Assembly: GCF_001612785.1 (NCBI RefSeq)
Contig: NZ_BDBC01000025.1
Span: 101,945 to 165,944, forward strand
Length of the DNA stretch: 64,000 nucleotides
Direction: 5' to 3'
Source of the DNA: Nocardia beijingensis NBRC 16342
Lineage (GTDB): Bacteria > Actinomycetota > Actinomycetes > Mycobacteriales > Mycobacteriaceae
The translations under genes were made by a program, and so were the position numbers. Of this stretch, positions 25,005 through 32,472 are shown piece by piece; position 1 is the stretch's first letter; the number at the start of each line of letters is the position of its first letter. The notes under the pieces are model-generated. The model saw only the letters and a program-made list of their open reading frames with translations, had not been told where the DNA came from and did no database searches.

Positions 25005-25119
25005 CAGCGCCTGCGGCGCTGGGTGTTCGCGGCCCCTTTATGGCTCGCGTCCGAGCGACCGCCGCTTGCGACTTCGTCGCTTGCGCGGCGGCCACTCGGA
25101 CGCGAGCCGGGCCGCGAAC
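25005..25119. repeat. Structured palindromic repeat, copy 1
   Basis: A mini-hairpin CAGCGCC-TGC-GGCGCTG (25005-25021) is followed by a 95 bp imperfect palindrome (25025-25119). The outer arms are GTTCGCGGCCC ... GGGCCGCGAAC, then a one-sided bulge CTTTAT, then inner arms GGCTCGCGTCCGAG / CTCGGACGCGAGCC. A third small hairpin, GCGAC-TTC-GTCGC, sits in the loop. The same design and exact length recur at 61797-61911 with compensatory changes. A degenerate start of another unit precedes it (24965-25003). Confidence 0.75.
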
Positions 25120-25608
25120 GGAACAGGCTCGGTCTCGCTTCGCTCGAAAGACGTAGTTGCGGTGCGCTGGGCACGTCGGTACCCAACCCCGCGATCAGGC
25201 GCACGCAGTCCACAGAGGTTGGTTGTCGGCTCGGCCGACCACTCGCCCGCTCCCTCGTCACGCGCACGGGCCGCGCACGCGCGAGCCCGGTCGCCAACCA
25301 CGCACGCTCGGTCCCGCATCGCTCGAAAGAGGTGGTGGTGGTGGCACGCTGGCGTTCGAGTTCCAGGCAAGAGCACGCCACCACTTGGCCGCGCGAAGGG
25401 TTGAAGGGGCGGTGGGCGTTTCTCCGGGCGGCCGACGTGATCATGGGGCAACGGCGGCCGATATAGACCGCCGCTTCGTCCAGCGCTACATGGCCCGCGC
25501 TTCGGACGCGACCCTGTCCGCGCGGACGGACGCCCTCCGGCCGGGACGGTCGTGGTGTGCGGCACCGGCCCGGCACCGGGAACGCCGCCCGCGCGACCGC
25601 TTCCCGTC
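25120..25608. repeat. Non-coding repeat-rich intergenic stretch
   Basis: No credible gene lies in 24959-25631 apart from the structured repeat: all open frames here are short, Arg-rich and lack homology or RBS. A direct repeat of about 40 bp is present at 25129-25170 and 25308-25352, sharing TCGCTCGAAAGA and the flanks GCTCGGTC and GCACGCTGG/GCGCTGG. The sequence between is dense in GC-rich inverted repeats. It lies downstream of both flanking genes' 3' ends. Confidence 0.5.
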
Positions 25609-25631
25609 CGGCGGAGCCGACCGATTCGAAA

Positions 25632-26876
25632 CTACTGCGCCAGCAGCGCTTTCGCGATGTGGGTCACCTGGATCTCGTTGCTGCCCGCGTAGATCATCAG
25701 CGACTTGGCGTCGCGGGCGAGTTGCTCCACGCGGTACTCGGTCATGTAGCCGTTGCCGCCGAACAGCTGCACCGCTTCCATGGCCACCTCGGTGGCCGCC
25801 TCGGAGGCGTACAGCTTCATCGCGGAGGCCTCGGCCAAGGTAGGCGGCTTGCCGGCCCGGCCGCGCTCCAGCGTGTTGAACACCATGTTCTGCACGTTGA
25901 TCCGCGCGATCTCCATCTTCGCCAGCTTCAGCTGGACCAGCTGGAAGCGCCCGATCTCCTGGCCCCAGAGCTTGCGGTTCTTGGCGTACTCCACGCACAG
26001 CCGATGGCACTCGTTGATGATGCCGAGCGCCATGAACGCCACGCCGACGCGCTCGGCGGTGAAGCTGGACCTGGCACTGTCCCTGCCGTCGCCGCCCTTG
26101 TGCTCCTCGGTCTCGCCGAGCAGCCGGTCCCGGCTCACGCGCACGTTGTCGAAGAACAGCTCACCGGTCGGCGAGGAGTGCAGGCCCATCTTTTTGAACG
26201 GCTTGCCCTGGGTGAGGCCGGGCATGCCTTTGTCGAGCACGAAGGTGAGCACCTTGCGGTCCCGCTTGTCGCCGCCCGCGCCGTCGTCGAGCTTCGCGTA
26301 GACGATCATCACGTCGGCGTAGGGGCCGTTGGTGATGAAGGTCTTCTGGCCGTTGAGCAGGTAATCCTCGCCGTCGCGCTTGACGTAGGTCTTCATGCCG
26401 CCGAACGCGTCGGAACCGGAGTCCGGCTCGGTGATCGCCCAGGACGCGACCTTCCGCATGGTGACGATGTCCTCCAGCCAGCGCTGCTTCTGCGCCAGCG
26501 TGCCCCGCGACATGATCGTGGTGGCGCCCAGGCCGATGCTCACCCCCATCGCCGAGACCAGGCCCATGCACACCCCGGACAGCTCGCCGATGAGCACCGC
26601 CATCAGCGATTCCTGCCCGCCGAACGGACTCGCGCCGGAGGACTTCGGCTTCTGTTCCGCCTCCGCGGTCTCCCGCGCCGCTTCCCTGGCCAGCATCTTC
26701 TGCACGGCCTCGCCGCCCATCACGTCGATCCCGAACTCCCGGAACAACTTCCGGATGACGGGGTACGGCGGCAGTTCACCGCTGTCGAGCGCGTCCAGGT
26801 TCGGGCGGATCTCCCTGTCGATGAACGCCCGAACCGCGTCGCGGATCATGACATCGGTCTCCGACCATTCGAACAT
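25632..26876 (-). CDS. Acyl-CoA dehydrogenase
   Basis: 414 aa from ATG 26876 (MFEWSETDVMIRDAVRAF). FAD flavoenzyme that introduces the alpha-beta double bond in acyl-CoA. Family motifs: ASWAITEPDSGSDAFGG, FNGQKT-like (LLNGQKTFITNG) and C-terminal QLFGGNGYMTEYRVEQLARDAK. A Ser/Pro/Lys insertion near residues 72-88 is unusual. Last gene of the thiolase-SRPBCC-MaoC-SDR operon, hence step 1 of a beta-oxidation-like set. The natural acyl chain is unknown. Confidence 0.93.
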   Translation of the reverse strand: MFEWSETDVMIRDAVRAFIDREIRPNLDALDSGELPPYPVIRKLFREFGIDVMGGEAVQKMLAREAARETAEAEQKPKSSGASPFGGQESLMAVLIGELSGVCMGLVSAMGVSIGLGATTIMSRGTLAQKQRWLEDIVTMRKVASWAITEPDSGSDAFGGMKTYVKRDGEDYLLNGQKTFITNGPYADVMIVYAKLDDGAGGDKRDRKVLTFVLDKGMPGLTQGKPFKKMGLHSSPTGELFFDNVRVSRDRLLGETEEHKGGDGRDSARSSFTAERVGVAFMALGIINECHRLCVEYAKNRKLWGQEIGRFQLVQLKLAKMEIARINVQNMVFNTLERGRAGKPPTLAEASAMKLYASEAATEVAMEAVQLFGGNGYMTEYRVEQLARDAKSLMIYAGSNEIQVTHIAKALLAQ

Positions 26877-26901
26877 CGTCGTTCTCCTCACGTTTCCGAG
26901 G

Positions 26902-27777
26902 TCAGGGCAGCCGGGCCGCGATGTCGTCGATCAGCCATGGCCCCTCGGTCTCGATGGTCTTCACATCGTGCCAACCGGCCAGCTCGGAGATCGCGCCGCC
27001 CTGCACCGCGAACACCTTCCCTGTGATCGGGCAGTCCGCGGCGGCCAGGTAGGCGACCAGCGGCGCGATATTGGCCGGGGCGAAGGCATCGAACCCGCCC
27101 TCGGAGGCCTCCGCCTCGGCCGCCAGCATCTCGCCCATGCCGGGAGTGGCCAGGGTGAGCCGGGTGCGCGCGATCGGCGCGATCGCGTTGACCCGCACGC
27201 CGTAGCGGCCGAGTTCGTCGGCGGCCACCAAGGTCAGCGCGGCGATCCCGGCCTTGGCCGCGCCGTAGTTGCTCTGGCCCGGGTTGGGCAGGGTGGTCCC
27301 CGACGCCGACGCGGTGTTGATCACGGCGGCTTTCGGCTGGTTGCCCGCTTTGGACTGCTGCTTCCAGTACACGGCGGCGTGGTGCAGCACCGCGGCGTGG
27401 CCCTTCAGATGCACGGCGATCACCGCGTCCCACTGCGCCTCGTCCATGCCCGCGATGAACGCGTCACGCAGGATGCCCGCGTTGTTCACCACGACGTCGA
27501 GGCCGCCGAACTCGGTGACCGCCTGTTCGACCAACTTCTGCGCGCCGTCCCAAGTGGCGACGTCGTCGCCGTTGGCAACCGCCTTGCCGCCCGCGGCGAC
27601 GATCTCGCGCACCACTTCCTGGGCGGGGCCGGCGTCGGTCCCCTCCCCCGCGTTGCTGCCGCCGAGATCGTTGACGACCACGGCGGCGCCCTCCTTCGCG
27701 AACAGCAATGCGTGCTCGCGGCCGATGCCGCGGCCCGCACCGGTGATGACGGCGACCCGTCCGTCCAGTACGCCCAT
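26902..27777 (-). CDS. SDR-family 3-hydroxyacyl-CoA/oxoacyl reductase-type dehydrogenase
   Basis: 291 aa from ATG 27777 with AGGAGA. Rossmann motif TGAGRGIGREHA, NNAG (VVVNNAGILRD), and the active site Ser...YGAAK (SNYGAAKAG). The C-terminal 60 residues (GKVFAVQGGAISEL) match the bifunctional-peroxisomal-enzyme-type SDRs. In this operon it probably oxidises the 3-hydroxyacyl-CoA made by MaoC. Separated by 25 bp from the dehydrogenase gene. Confidence 0.9.
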   Translation of the reverse strand: MGVLDGRVAVITGAGRGIGREHALLFAKEGAAVVVNDLGGSNAGEGTDAGPAQEVVREIVAAGGKAVANGDDVATWDGAQKLVEQAVTEFGGLDVVVNNAGILRDAFIAGMDEAQWDAVIAVHLKGHAAVLHHAAVYWKQQSKAGNQPKAAVINTASASGTTLPNPGQSNYGAAKAGIAALTLVAADELGRYGVRVNAIAPIARTRLTLATPGMGEMLAAEAEASEGGFDAFAPANIAPLVAYLAAADCPITGKVFAVQGGAISELAGWHDVKTIETEGPWLIDDIAARLP

Positions 27778-27838
27778 GTGTTGTCTCCTGTAGTCGTGCC
27801 CGAAGGGAAGCGGCGGAAATCGTGCCGCCGCGCGATGG

Positions 27839-28714
27839 TCAGTCGGCGATCTCGGCCAGTCCGTCGCTGAGCACGACATCGTCGCCGCGCACGGTCTCGA
27901 AGGCGTAGCGGGTGACGCCGTCGGCGGATTCGGCCTTCCAGATGCGGGTCTGGAGATCGTCACCGGGGAAGACCAGCTTGGCGAAGCGCACCGCGAATCG
28001 CCGGAGCCGGTGCACATCCGACGCCGCGACCTCGGTGAGCACCGCCCAGGACGCGAACGCCATGGTGCACAAACCGTGCGCGATGATGCCGGGCAATCCG
28101 GCGTCCTTGGCGACCTGCTCGTCCAGGTGCAGCGGCACGGGATCGCCGGAGGCGGGCGCGTAGCGGAAGGTCTGGTCGTGGTCCACGTGCTGCGCCACGA
28201 CGGCGACCGGTCCCCGCTCGCGCAGCCGTTCGTCGAACTTGTGTGCCGGAGCGGCCGCACCGACGGTCCGGCCCGCGTCGATGTTGCGGAAGAAGGCCGT
28301 CAGGTACTGGTCGTTGACCAGTTCTCCCGCCTCGGTGCGGCATTCGATGCGGATGGTGATGGTCGTGCCGTTGGGGCGGCTGGTGTAACCGATCGCCTTG
28401 GCGCGCGAGACCAGCCGGTCGCCGGGACGGATCGCGCGATGGAAGTGGAAGTCCTGCTCTCCGTGCACGACCCGGCCGAAGATGTCCATCGGCGCGACAT
28501 CGATGACGGGCATCATCATGGCCTCGAAGACCGGGACGATGGCGAAGACCGGCCCGGCCACCGTACCGGCCAGGTGCGCGGCGATCGGATCGTTCGTCGC
28601 GGCGGCGTACTGCGCTATCCGCTCGGCCGTGACCTCGAAACGCTCCTCGTCGGACCACGTCTCCAAGCCGCTGTCGTCGAACTCGACAACGCGCGCACCG
28701 GTTCCGGCGCTCAT
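27839..28714 (-). CDS. MaoC-type (double hotdog) enoyl-CoA hydratase
   Basis: 291 aa from ATG 28714. N-terminal half-hotdog (YAAATNDPIAAHLAG), then the C-terminal MaoC domain with the hydratase-2 motif FRYAPASGDPVPLHLDEQVAKDAG and GIIAHGLCTMAF. The catalytic Asp-His pair is in the YAPASGD...H stretch. It hydrates 2-enoyl-CoA to (R)-3-hydroxyacyl-CoA. The start overlaps the stop of a 25-codon ORF (ATGA), the last of two tandem copies. Confidence 0.92.
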   Translation of the reverse strand: MSAGTGARVVEFDDSGLETWSDEERFEVTAERIAQYAAATNDPIAAHLAGTVAGPVFAIVPVFEAMMMPVIDVAPMDIFGRVVHGEQDFHFHRAIRPGDRLVSRAKAIGYTSRPNGTTITIRIECRTEAGELVNDQYLTAFFRNIDAGRTVGAAAPAHKFDERLRERGPVAVVAQHVDHDQTFRYAPASGDPVPLHLDEQVAKDAGLPGIIAHGLCTMAFASWAVLTEVAASDVHRLRRFAVRFAKLVFPGDDLQTRIWKAESADGVTRYAFETVRGDDVVLSDGLAEIAD

Positions 28715-28854
28715 GCTGTTTCCCTTCCGGCACGAGCGGGACCCTGCGTGGTCACACTGCGCTGCCACCTCCGGGCCTGACCGCTCATGCTGTTTCCTTT
28801 CCGGCACGAGCGGGGCCCTGCGTGGTCGCACTCCGCTGCCGCCTCCGGGCCTGA
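28707..28854. repeat. 74 bp tandem duplication between SRPBCC and MaoC genes
   Basis: Unit 1 is 28707-28780 and unit 2 is 28781-28854, differing at about five or six positions. Each unit carries one ribosome-binding site (GGAARGGAAACAGC on the minus strand), one ATG and one TGA. Each duplicated start begins its own 25-codon ORF, and the last feeds into MaoC. Confidence 0.88.
28711..28788 (-). CDS. 25 aa ORF, copy 1, coupled to MaoC
   Basis: The ATG at 28788 overlaps the stop of the previous 25-codon ORF (ATGA), and its own TGA overlaps the MaoC ATG. The peptide starts MSGQARRWQRSVTT and ends AGRETA; it is strongly basic. It carries the GGAAGGGAA Shine-Dalgarno for MaoC inside its end. Whether a peptide accumulates or it is only a coupling device is unknown. 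Confidence 0.4.
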   Translation of the reverse strand: MSGQARRWQRSVTTQGPARAGRETA

Positions 28855-28862
28855 CCGCTCAT
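28785..28862 (-). CDS. 25 aa ORF, copy 2, coupled to SRPBCC stop
   Basis: The ATG at 28862 overlaps the SRPBCC stop (ATGA), and the TGA overlaps the next ORF. The peptide starts MSGQARRRQRSATT and ends AGKETA, differing from copy 1 by three residues (R/W, A/V, K/R). Two other changes are silent. Confidence 0.4.
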   Translation of the reverse strand: MSGQARRRQRSATTQGPARAGKETA

Positions 28863-29296
28863 GCCGCGGAGGCCAGGGCGTCGAGTTGGTCGAGGGAGCG
28901 GTCCAGCTGTTTGATGCCGTCCTTCTCCACCGCTTTGCCGAGTGCGCCCTTGATCAACGCGCCCTCGAAGTCGCCCGACACCAGGATGGTGCTGCCATCG
29001 CCGTTGGGCCGGATGTCGAAGGTGAACTCGGTCCGCACGCCCGCCATGCCGGTGCCGCCGAGGGTCAGCTTGTTCGGGGCGTCCACCGAGACGATGGTCC
29101 ACTCCAGCTTGTTCGCCATGCCGAGCATCACGATCTTGGCGACCAGCTTGGCGCCCGCGCTGAGCACGGCGGGCGGCTCCTCCATGAAGCGCTCGTGGAT
29201 GGTGAACCACTTGTCCCAGCTCTTCGGGTCGGAGACGACCGCCCATAGAGCTTCGGGGGCGGCGTTGACGTCCTTGGTGGCTTCGATGTGTCCCAT
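28859..29296 (-). CDS. SRPBCC-family (polyketide cyclase/START-like) protein
   Basis: 145 aa from ATG 29296 (MGHIEATKDVNAAPEALWAV). Helix-grip fold pattern: VNAAPEALWAVVSDPKSWDKW, LSAGAKLVAKI, LEWTIVSVDAPNKL, TEFTFDIRPNGDGSTI, and a long C-terminal helix. Such proteins bind hydrophobic ligands. In an operon with thiolase, MaoC and SDR it may carry a lipid or steroid-like acyl substrate, which is inference. It lies 33 bp after the thiolase gene. Confidence 0.88.
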   Translation of the reverse strand: MGHIEATKDVNAAPEALWAVVSDPKSWDKWFTIHERFMEEPPAVLSAGAKLVAKIVMLGMANKLEWTIVSVDAPNKLTLGGTGMAGVRTEFTFDIRPNGDGSTILVSGDFEGALIKGALGKAVEKDGIKQLDRSLDQLDALASAA

Positions 29297-29329
29297 GTGT
29301 CGCACTCCTCGTCGAGTTCGCCGGACCGG

Positions 29330-30547
29330 TCAGCGGTCGGCGCGCTGGTAGGCGGTGACGACGGCCGCGCCGCCGAGTCCGATGTTGTGTTGCAGGGCGG
29401 CGGTGACGCCGTCCACCTGCCGCTTGTCCGCCGCTCCGCGCAGCTGCCAGGTCAGCTCGGAGCACTGCGCGAGACCGGTCGCGCCGAGCGGATGCCCTTT
29501 GGAGATCAGGCCGCCGGAGGGGTTGACCACTCATTTGCCCCCGTAGGTGGTCTGGCCGTCGTCGATCAGCCGGCCCGCCTCGCCCTCGCCGCACAGACCG
29601 AGCGCTTCGTAGAGCAGCAGTTCGTTGGCCGAGAAGCAGTCGTGCAGTTCGATGACCTGGAAGTCCTCCGGGCCGAGTCCGGACTGCTGGTAGACCTTCC
29701 GCGCGGCTTGGACGTTCATGTCGTAGCCGATCAGGTTCTTGGCGGTGTCGTCGAAGGTCGAGGCGAAGTCGGTGGTCATCGCCTGGCCGACGATCTCCAC
29801 CGCCTGCCCGGCCAGATCGTGGGCGTCGACGAACTTCTCGCTGGCGAGGACGACCGCGCCGGACCCGTCGGAGGTCGGCGAGCACTGCAATTTGGTCAGC
29901 GGGTCGTAGATCATCCGCGAGCCGAGAATGTCATCGAGGGTGTATTCGTCCTGGAACTGCGAATACGGGTTGTTCACCGAGTGCTTGTGGTTCTTGTGGC
30001 CGATCCAGGCGAAGTGCTCGGCGGTGGTGCCGTACTGCTTCATGTGCTCGCGCCCGGCCGCGCCGAACATCCACGGGGCCACCGGGAACAGCACCTCGGA
30101 GATCTCGGCGAGCGCCATGACGTGCTTGGCCATCGGCTGCTCGCGGTCGTCCCAGGTGGACCCGAGCGAGCCGGGTTGCATCTTCTCGAAGCCGAGCGCC
30201 AGCGTGCATTCGGCCAGCCCGCCCCGGATCGCCTGCGCCGCCAGATACAGCGCCGTGGAACCGGTGGAGCAGTTGTTGTTCACGTTGACCACCGGGATGC
30301 CGGTCATGCCGAGTTCGTAGACGGCGCGCTGCCCGGAGGTGGACTCGCCGTACACGTAGCCGACGTAAGCCTGTTCCACCAGGTCGTAGGCGATGCCCGC
30401 GTCCGCGAGCGCCTTGCTGCCCGATTCCCTGGCCATGTCCGGGTAGTCCCAGGCGCGGGTGGTGCCGTCGGCTTCCTCGACCGTGCGGCGGCCCGGCTTC
30501 TCGAACTTCGTCATGCCGACACCGACGACGTAGACCTTGTTCGCCAT
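29330..30547 (-). pseudogene. SCP-x-type thiolase interrupted by in-frame TGA
   Basis: Together the two pieces make a full-length thiolase of about 405 codons. Piece 1 (30547-29531) starts MANKVYVVGVGMTKFEKPG and has the nucleophile Cys in NNNCSTGSTALYL and the His of LHDCFSANE. It stops at TGA (29533-29531), where relatives have Trp (YGGKW-VVNPSGG). Piece 2 (29530-29330) continues in the same frame with VNPSGGLISKGHPLGATG, carrying the catalytic His loop, to a normal end. A GTG directly follows the TGA (TGAGTG), so re-initiation is conceivable. Otherwise it is a recent nonsense mutation or a sequencing error. First gene of the operon. Confidence 0.9.
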
Positions 30548-30594
30548 CGAACTCCTCAGGTTGTGCGTACGTCGCGAGCGACGGAGTGAAACAA

Positions 30595-30612
30595 ACATAC
30601 AAGGTTGTATGT
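30595..30612. promoter_or_regulatory. Palindromic TetR operator before thiolase operon
   Basis: ACATACAAGGTTGTATGT is a perfect 18 bp palindrome, 48 bp before the thiolase start. Its half-site ACATACA recurs in the palindrome in front of the divergent TetR gene, so both promoters are probably bound by that regulator. Confidence 0.75.
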
Positions 30613-30790
30613 AAGTGAACAAGGGCCTTACCTAGCAAGTCCGAGACAAGGCGGGTAACCAGCCGATTGCATCTCACCTGCGACATACAGTGAGACATGC
30701 TTGTTTTCCCCGAAGTCGACTACGTGGGGATTTTGAGCCAGCGGAAAGGTCCGCCCGCGCTCGGCGAACCGGATGCCGACGAATGGCAGA

Positions 30791-30819
30791 ACATACAGCA
30801 CTGTATGTAAGTGTAAGAT
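30791..30819 (+). promoter_or_regulatory. TetR operator and leaderless promoter of the regulator gene
   Basis: ACATACAGCACTGTATGT (30791-30808) is imperfect only at the centre. A -10 TAAGAT (30814-30819) follows, 6 nt before the GTG start at 30826, implying leaderless mRNA and autorepression through the shared half-site. Confidence 0.72.
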
Positions 30820-30825
30820 CGTGCG

Positions 30826-31515
30826 GTGGCCAGGAGCGTAGTCGTGAAGCAGCAGCGCCGGACGCAGGAGCAGCGCAGCACCGAGATGCGCGCCCGGTTG
30901 CTGGACGCGACGGTGGACTGTCTGGTCGAGTACGGATACTCGGGCACCACCACGCCGCGGGTCGCCGAACGCGCGGGGGTGACCCGCGGCGCCCAGGTCC
31001 ATCACTTCGGTTCGAAAACCGACCTGGTGGTGGCCGCGATCAGCCATCTGGCACAGCTGCGCGCCGAGACCGCCATGCGGGAGATGTCGCGCGTCGAAGC
31101 GGGCGACGATCCGGTGGCGGCGGCGCTGGATTTCCTGTGGGACCTGCACCAGGGTCCGCTGTTCATCGCGACGGTCGAACTGTGGGTCGCCGGACGGACC
31201 GACCCGGTGCTCGCCGCGGCGATGGAGAAAGTCGAGCCGTTCGTCAACAACGCCGTCCTGCTCGCTGTGGCCCGTTTCGTGCCGGACGACGTGCGGCGCA
31301 AGGAAGCACGCGACTTCATCTACACGGCGATGGACGCGCTGCGCGGCATCTTGATCTCGAACTTCATCGATCCGGACGACGAGCGAGCCCGCCGCCGGTG
31401 GGGGCGCGCCTCGGCGCATCTGCGCGACATCGCCGACCGCGCCCTGGCCGCCCGCCCCGCCGGACCGTCCCCGTCCGCCCCGGCGAGCCCGGATTCCGAC
31501 GGGCACGACGGCTGA
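30826..31515 (+). CDS. TetR regulator of the thiolase/MaoC/acyl-CoA dehydrogenase operon
   Basis: 229 aa from GTG 30826. HTH: LDATVDCLVEYGYSGTTTPRVAERAGVTRGAQVHHFGSKTDL. The VTRGAQVHHF recognition helix is typical of a nocardial/mycobacterial TetR clade near fatty-acid genes. The ligand domain has FLWDLHQGPLFIATVELWVAGRTD. Divergent from the operon with matching palindromes at both promoters, so an acyl-CoA-responsive repressor is the likely role. The C-terminal tail is Pro/Ala-rich. Confidence 0.9.
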   Translation: MARSVVVKQQRRTQEQRSTEMRARLLDATVDCLVEYGYSGTTTPRVAERAGVTRGAQVHHFGSKTDLVVAAISHLAQLRAETAMREMSRVEAGDDPVAAALDFLWDLHQGPLFIATVELWVAGRTDPVLAAAMEKVEPFVNNAVLLAVARFVPDDVRRKEARDFIYTAMDALRGILISNFIDPDDERARRRWGRASAHLRDIADRALAARPAGPSPSAPASPDSDGHDG

Positions 31516-31533
31516 CGACCTTGTGCGACGCGA

Positions 31534-32352
31534 TCACGCACTGTTGTCCCACATCGGGAACACGACGTAGTAATCCCCGTCGGGGACGATGTTCTCGCCT
31601 GTCACGATGCCGGTTTGCCCGTCGAGGTAGTAGATGTCCTCATCGATGTTGGCGACGTTGTAGTGGTGGCCGAAGGCGTCGGAGTATCGGTTCCCCGACA
31701 TGATCGCGTTCTGCCCCGGCTCGCGCAGCTTCTCCGATATCGCCTCGTGGATTTCGCGGTGGCTGTCGCCGTGGAAGCGTTCCGTCGAGGGCTCGATGAA
31801 CTTCTGGGCACCGCTCGGACCGGCGACCGCGGGACGGCCGGCCAAGATATCGCGCACCGCCCATGAACACTCCATGCAGTTGCCAGCCGTCCGCGATCTG
31901 GTGGGGTTGACCAGCGCGAGGAGTTGCCGCACCTCGGCGAGGGTCGGTGGACGGTCACCGATCCGCGACATGATCGCGGTCTGGGCCGCGTAAGCTCGCC
32001 GCATGGCATCGGCCTCCACCGCCGTCGGCTGATGCGCGTTGCGGATCAACCTGGTCACCCCCGCAGGGCGAATCTCGGCCAGCGGCACAGCGCTCGCGTC
32101 GCCGAATCGCTTTGCCGCCAGCGGCGATCCCGCCGGCTCCGGGGCGATACCGGCGAGTGCTGCCGCGCCTTCGCGATCGGCCCGATCGAACTCGCTTGCA
32201 CTTGTGCGTAAGGTCTCGCCCTGCGCTCGGTAGTACTGATCCAGTGCCCCACCTGCGGTAGCACGACCCTCGACGGAATCCTTCGCAGGGCCCAGCCTGC
32301 CTTTCAGTCTTCGGCGTACCTCGTCGAGGGCCTCGGACAACGGGCCCTTCAT
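31534..32352 (-). CDS. Papain-fold toxin domain protein with ESX/EspC-like N-terminus
   Basis: 272 aa. Residues about 34-69 (GALDQYYRAQGETLRTSASE, then FDRADREGAAALAGI) resemble the helical WXG100/EspC-like region of type VII substrates. Residues 150-272 fit the Tox-PL (papain-like) fold: Cys159 in AGNCMEC, then WAVRDILAGRP, His229/230 in FGHHYNVANID, and Asp244 in YYLDGQTG. Such domains deamidate or cleave proteins and end polymorphic toxins. No recognisable immunity gene or ESX gene adjoins it. It converges on the TetR gene. Identity as a toxin is from motifs only. Confidence 0.72.
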   Translation of the reverse strand: MKGPLSEALDEVRRRLKGRLGPAKDSVEGRATAGGALDQYYRAQGETLRTSASEFDRADREGAAALAGIAPEPAGSPLAAKRFGDASAVPLAEIRPAGVTRLIRNAHQPTAVEADAMRRAYAAQTAIMSRIGDRPPTLAEVRQLLALVNPTRSRTAGNCMECSWAVRDILAGRPAVAGPSGAQKFIEPSTERFHGDSHREIHEAISEKLREPGQNAIMSGNRYSDAFGHHYNVANIDEDIYYLDGQTGIVTGENIVPDGDYYVVFPMWDNSA

Positions 32353-32472
32353 CTCGGCTTCGTCTGCGAACCGGGGGGACTCATGTGTTCACGGTCCAAC
32401 GAGCGGCTTAACGTCGCCTTACCGCTGTCTTGTCATGGCCTGCCCTCGGCTGGTCGGGCCGTACTTCGGTCG

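Noticed and set aside
24960..25600. Several overlapping open frames of 100-500 codons in the repeat region
   Set aside because: They are Arg-rich translations of palindromic repeats, with no start signals and no consistent frame between the repeat copies.
30680..30700. Third copy of the TetR half-site ACATACA
   Set aside because: Only one half-site is present and the complementary half is missing, so it was not called as an operator.
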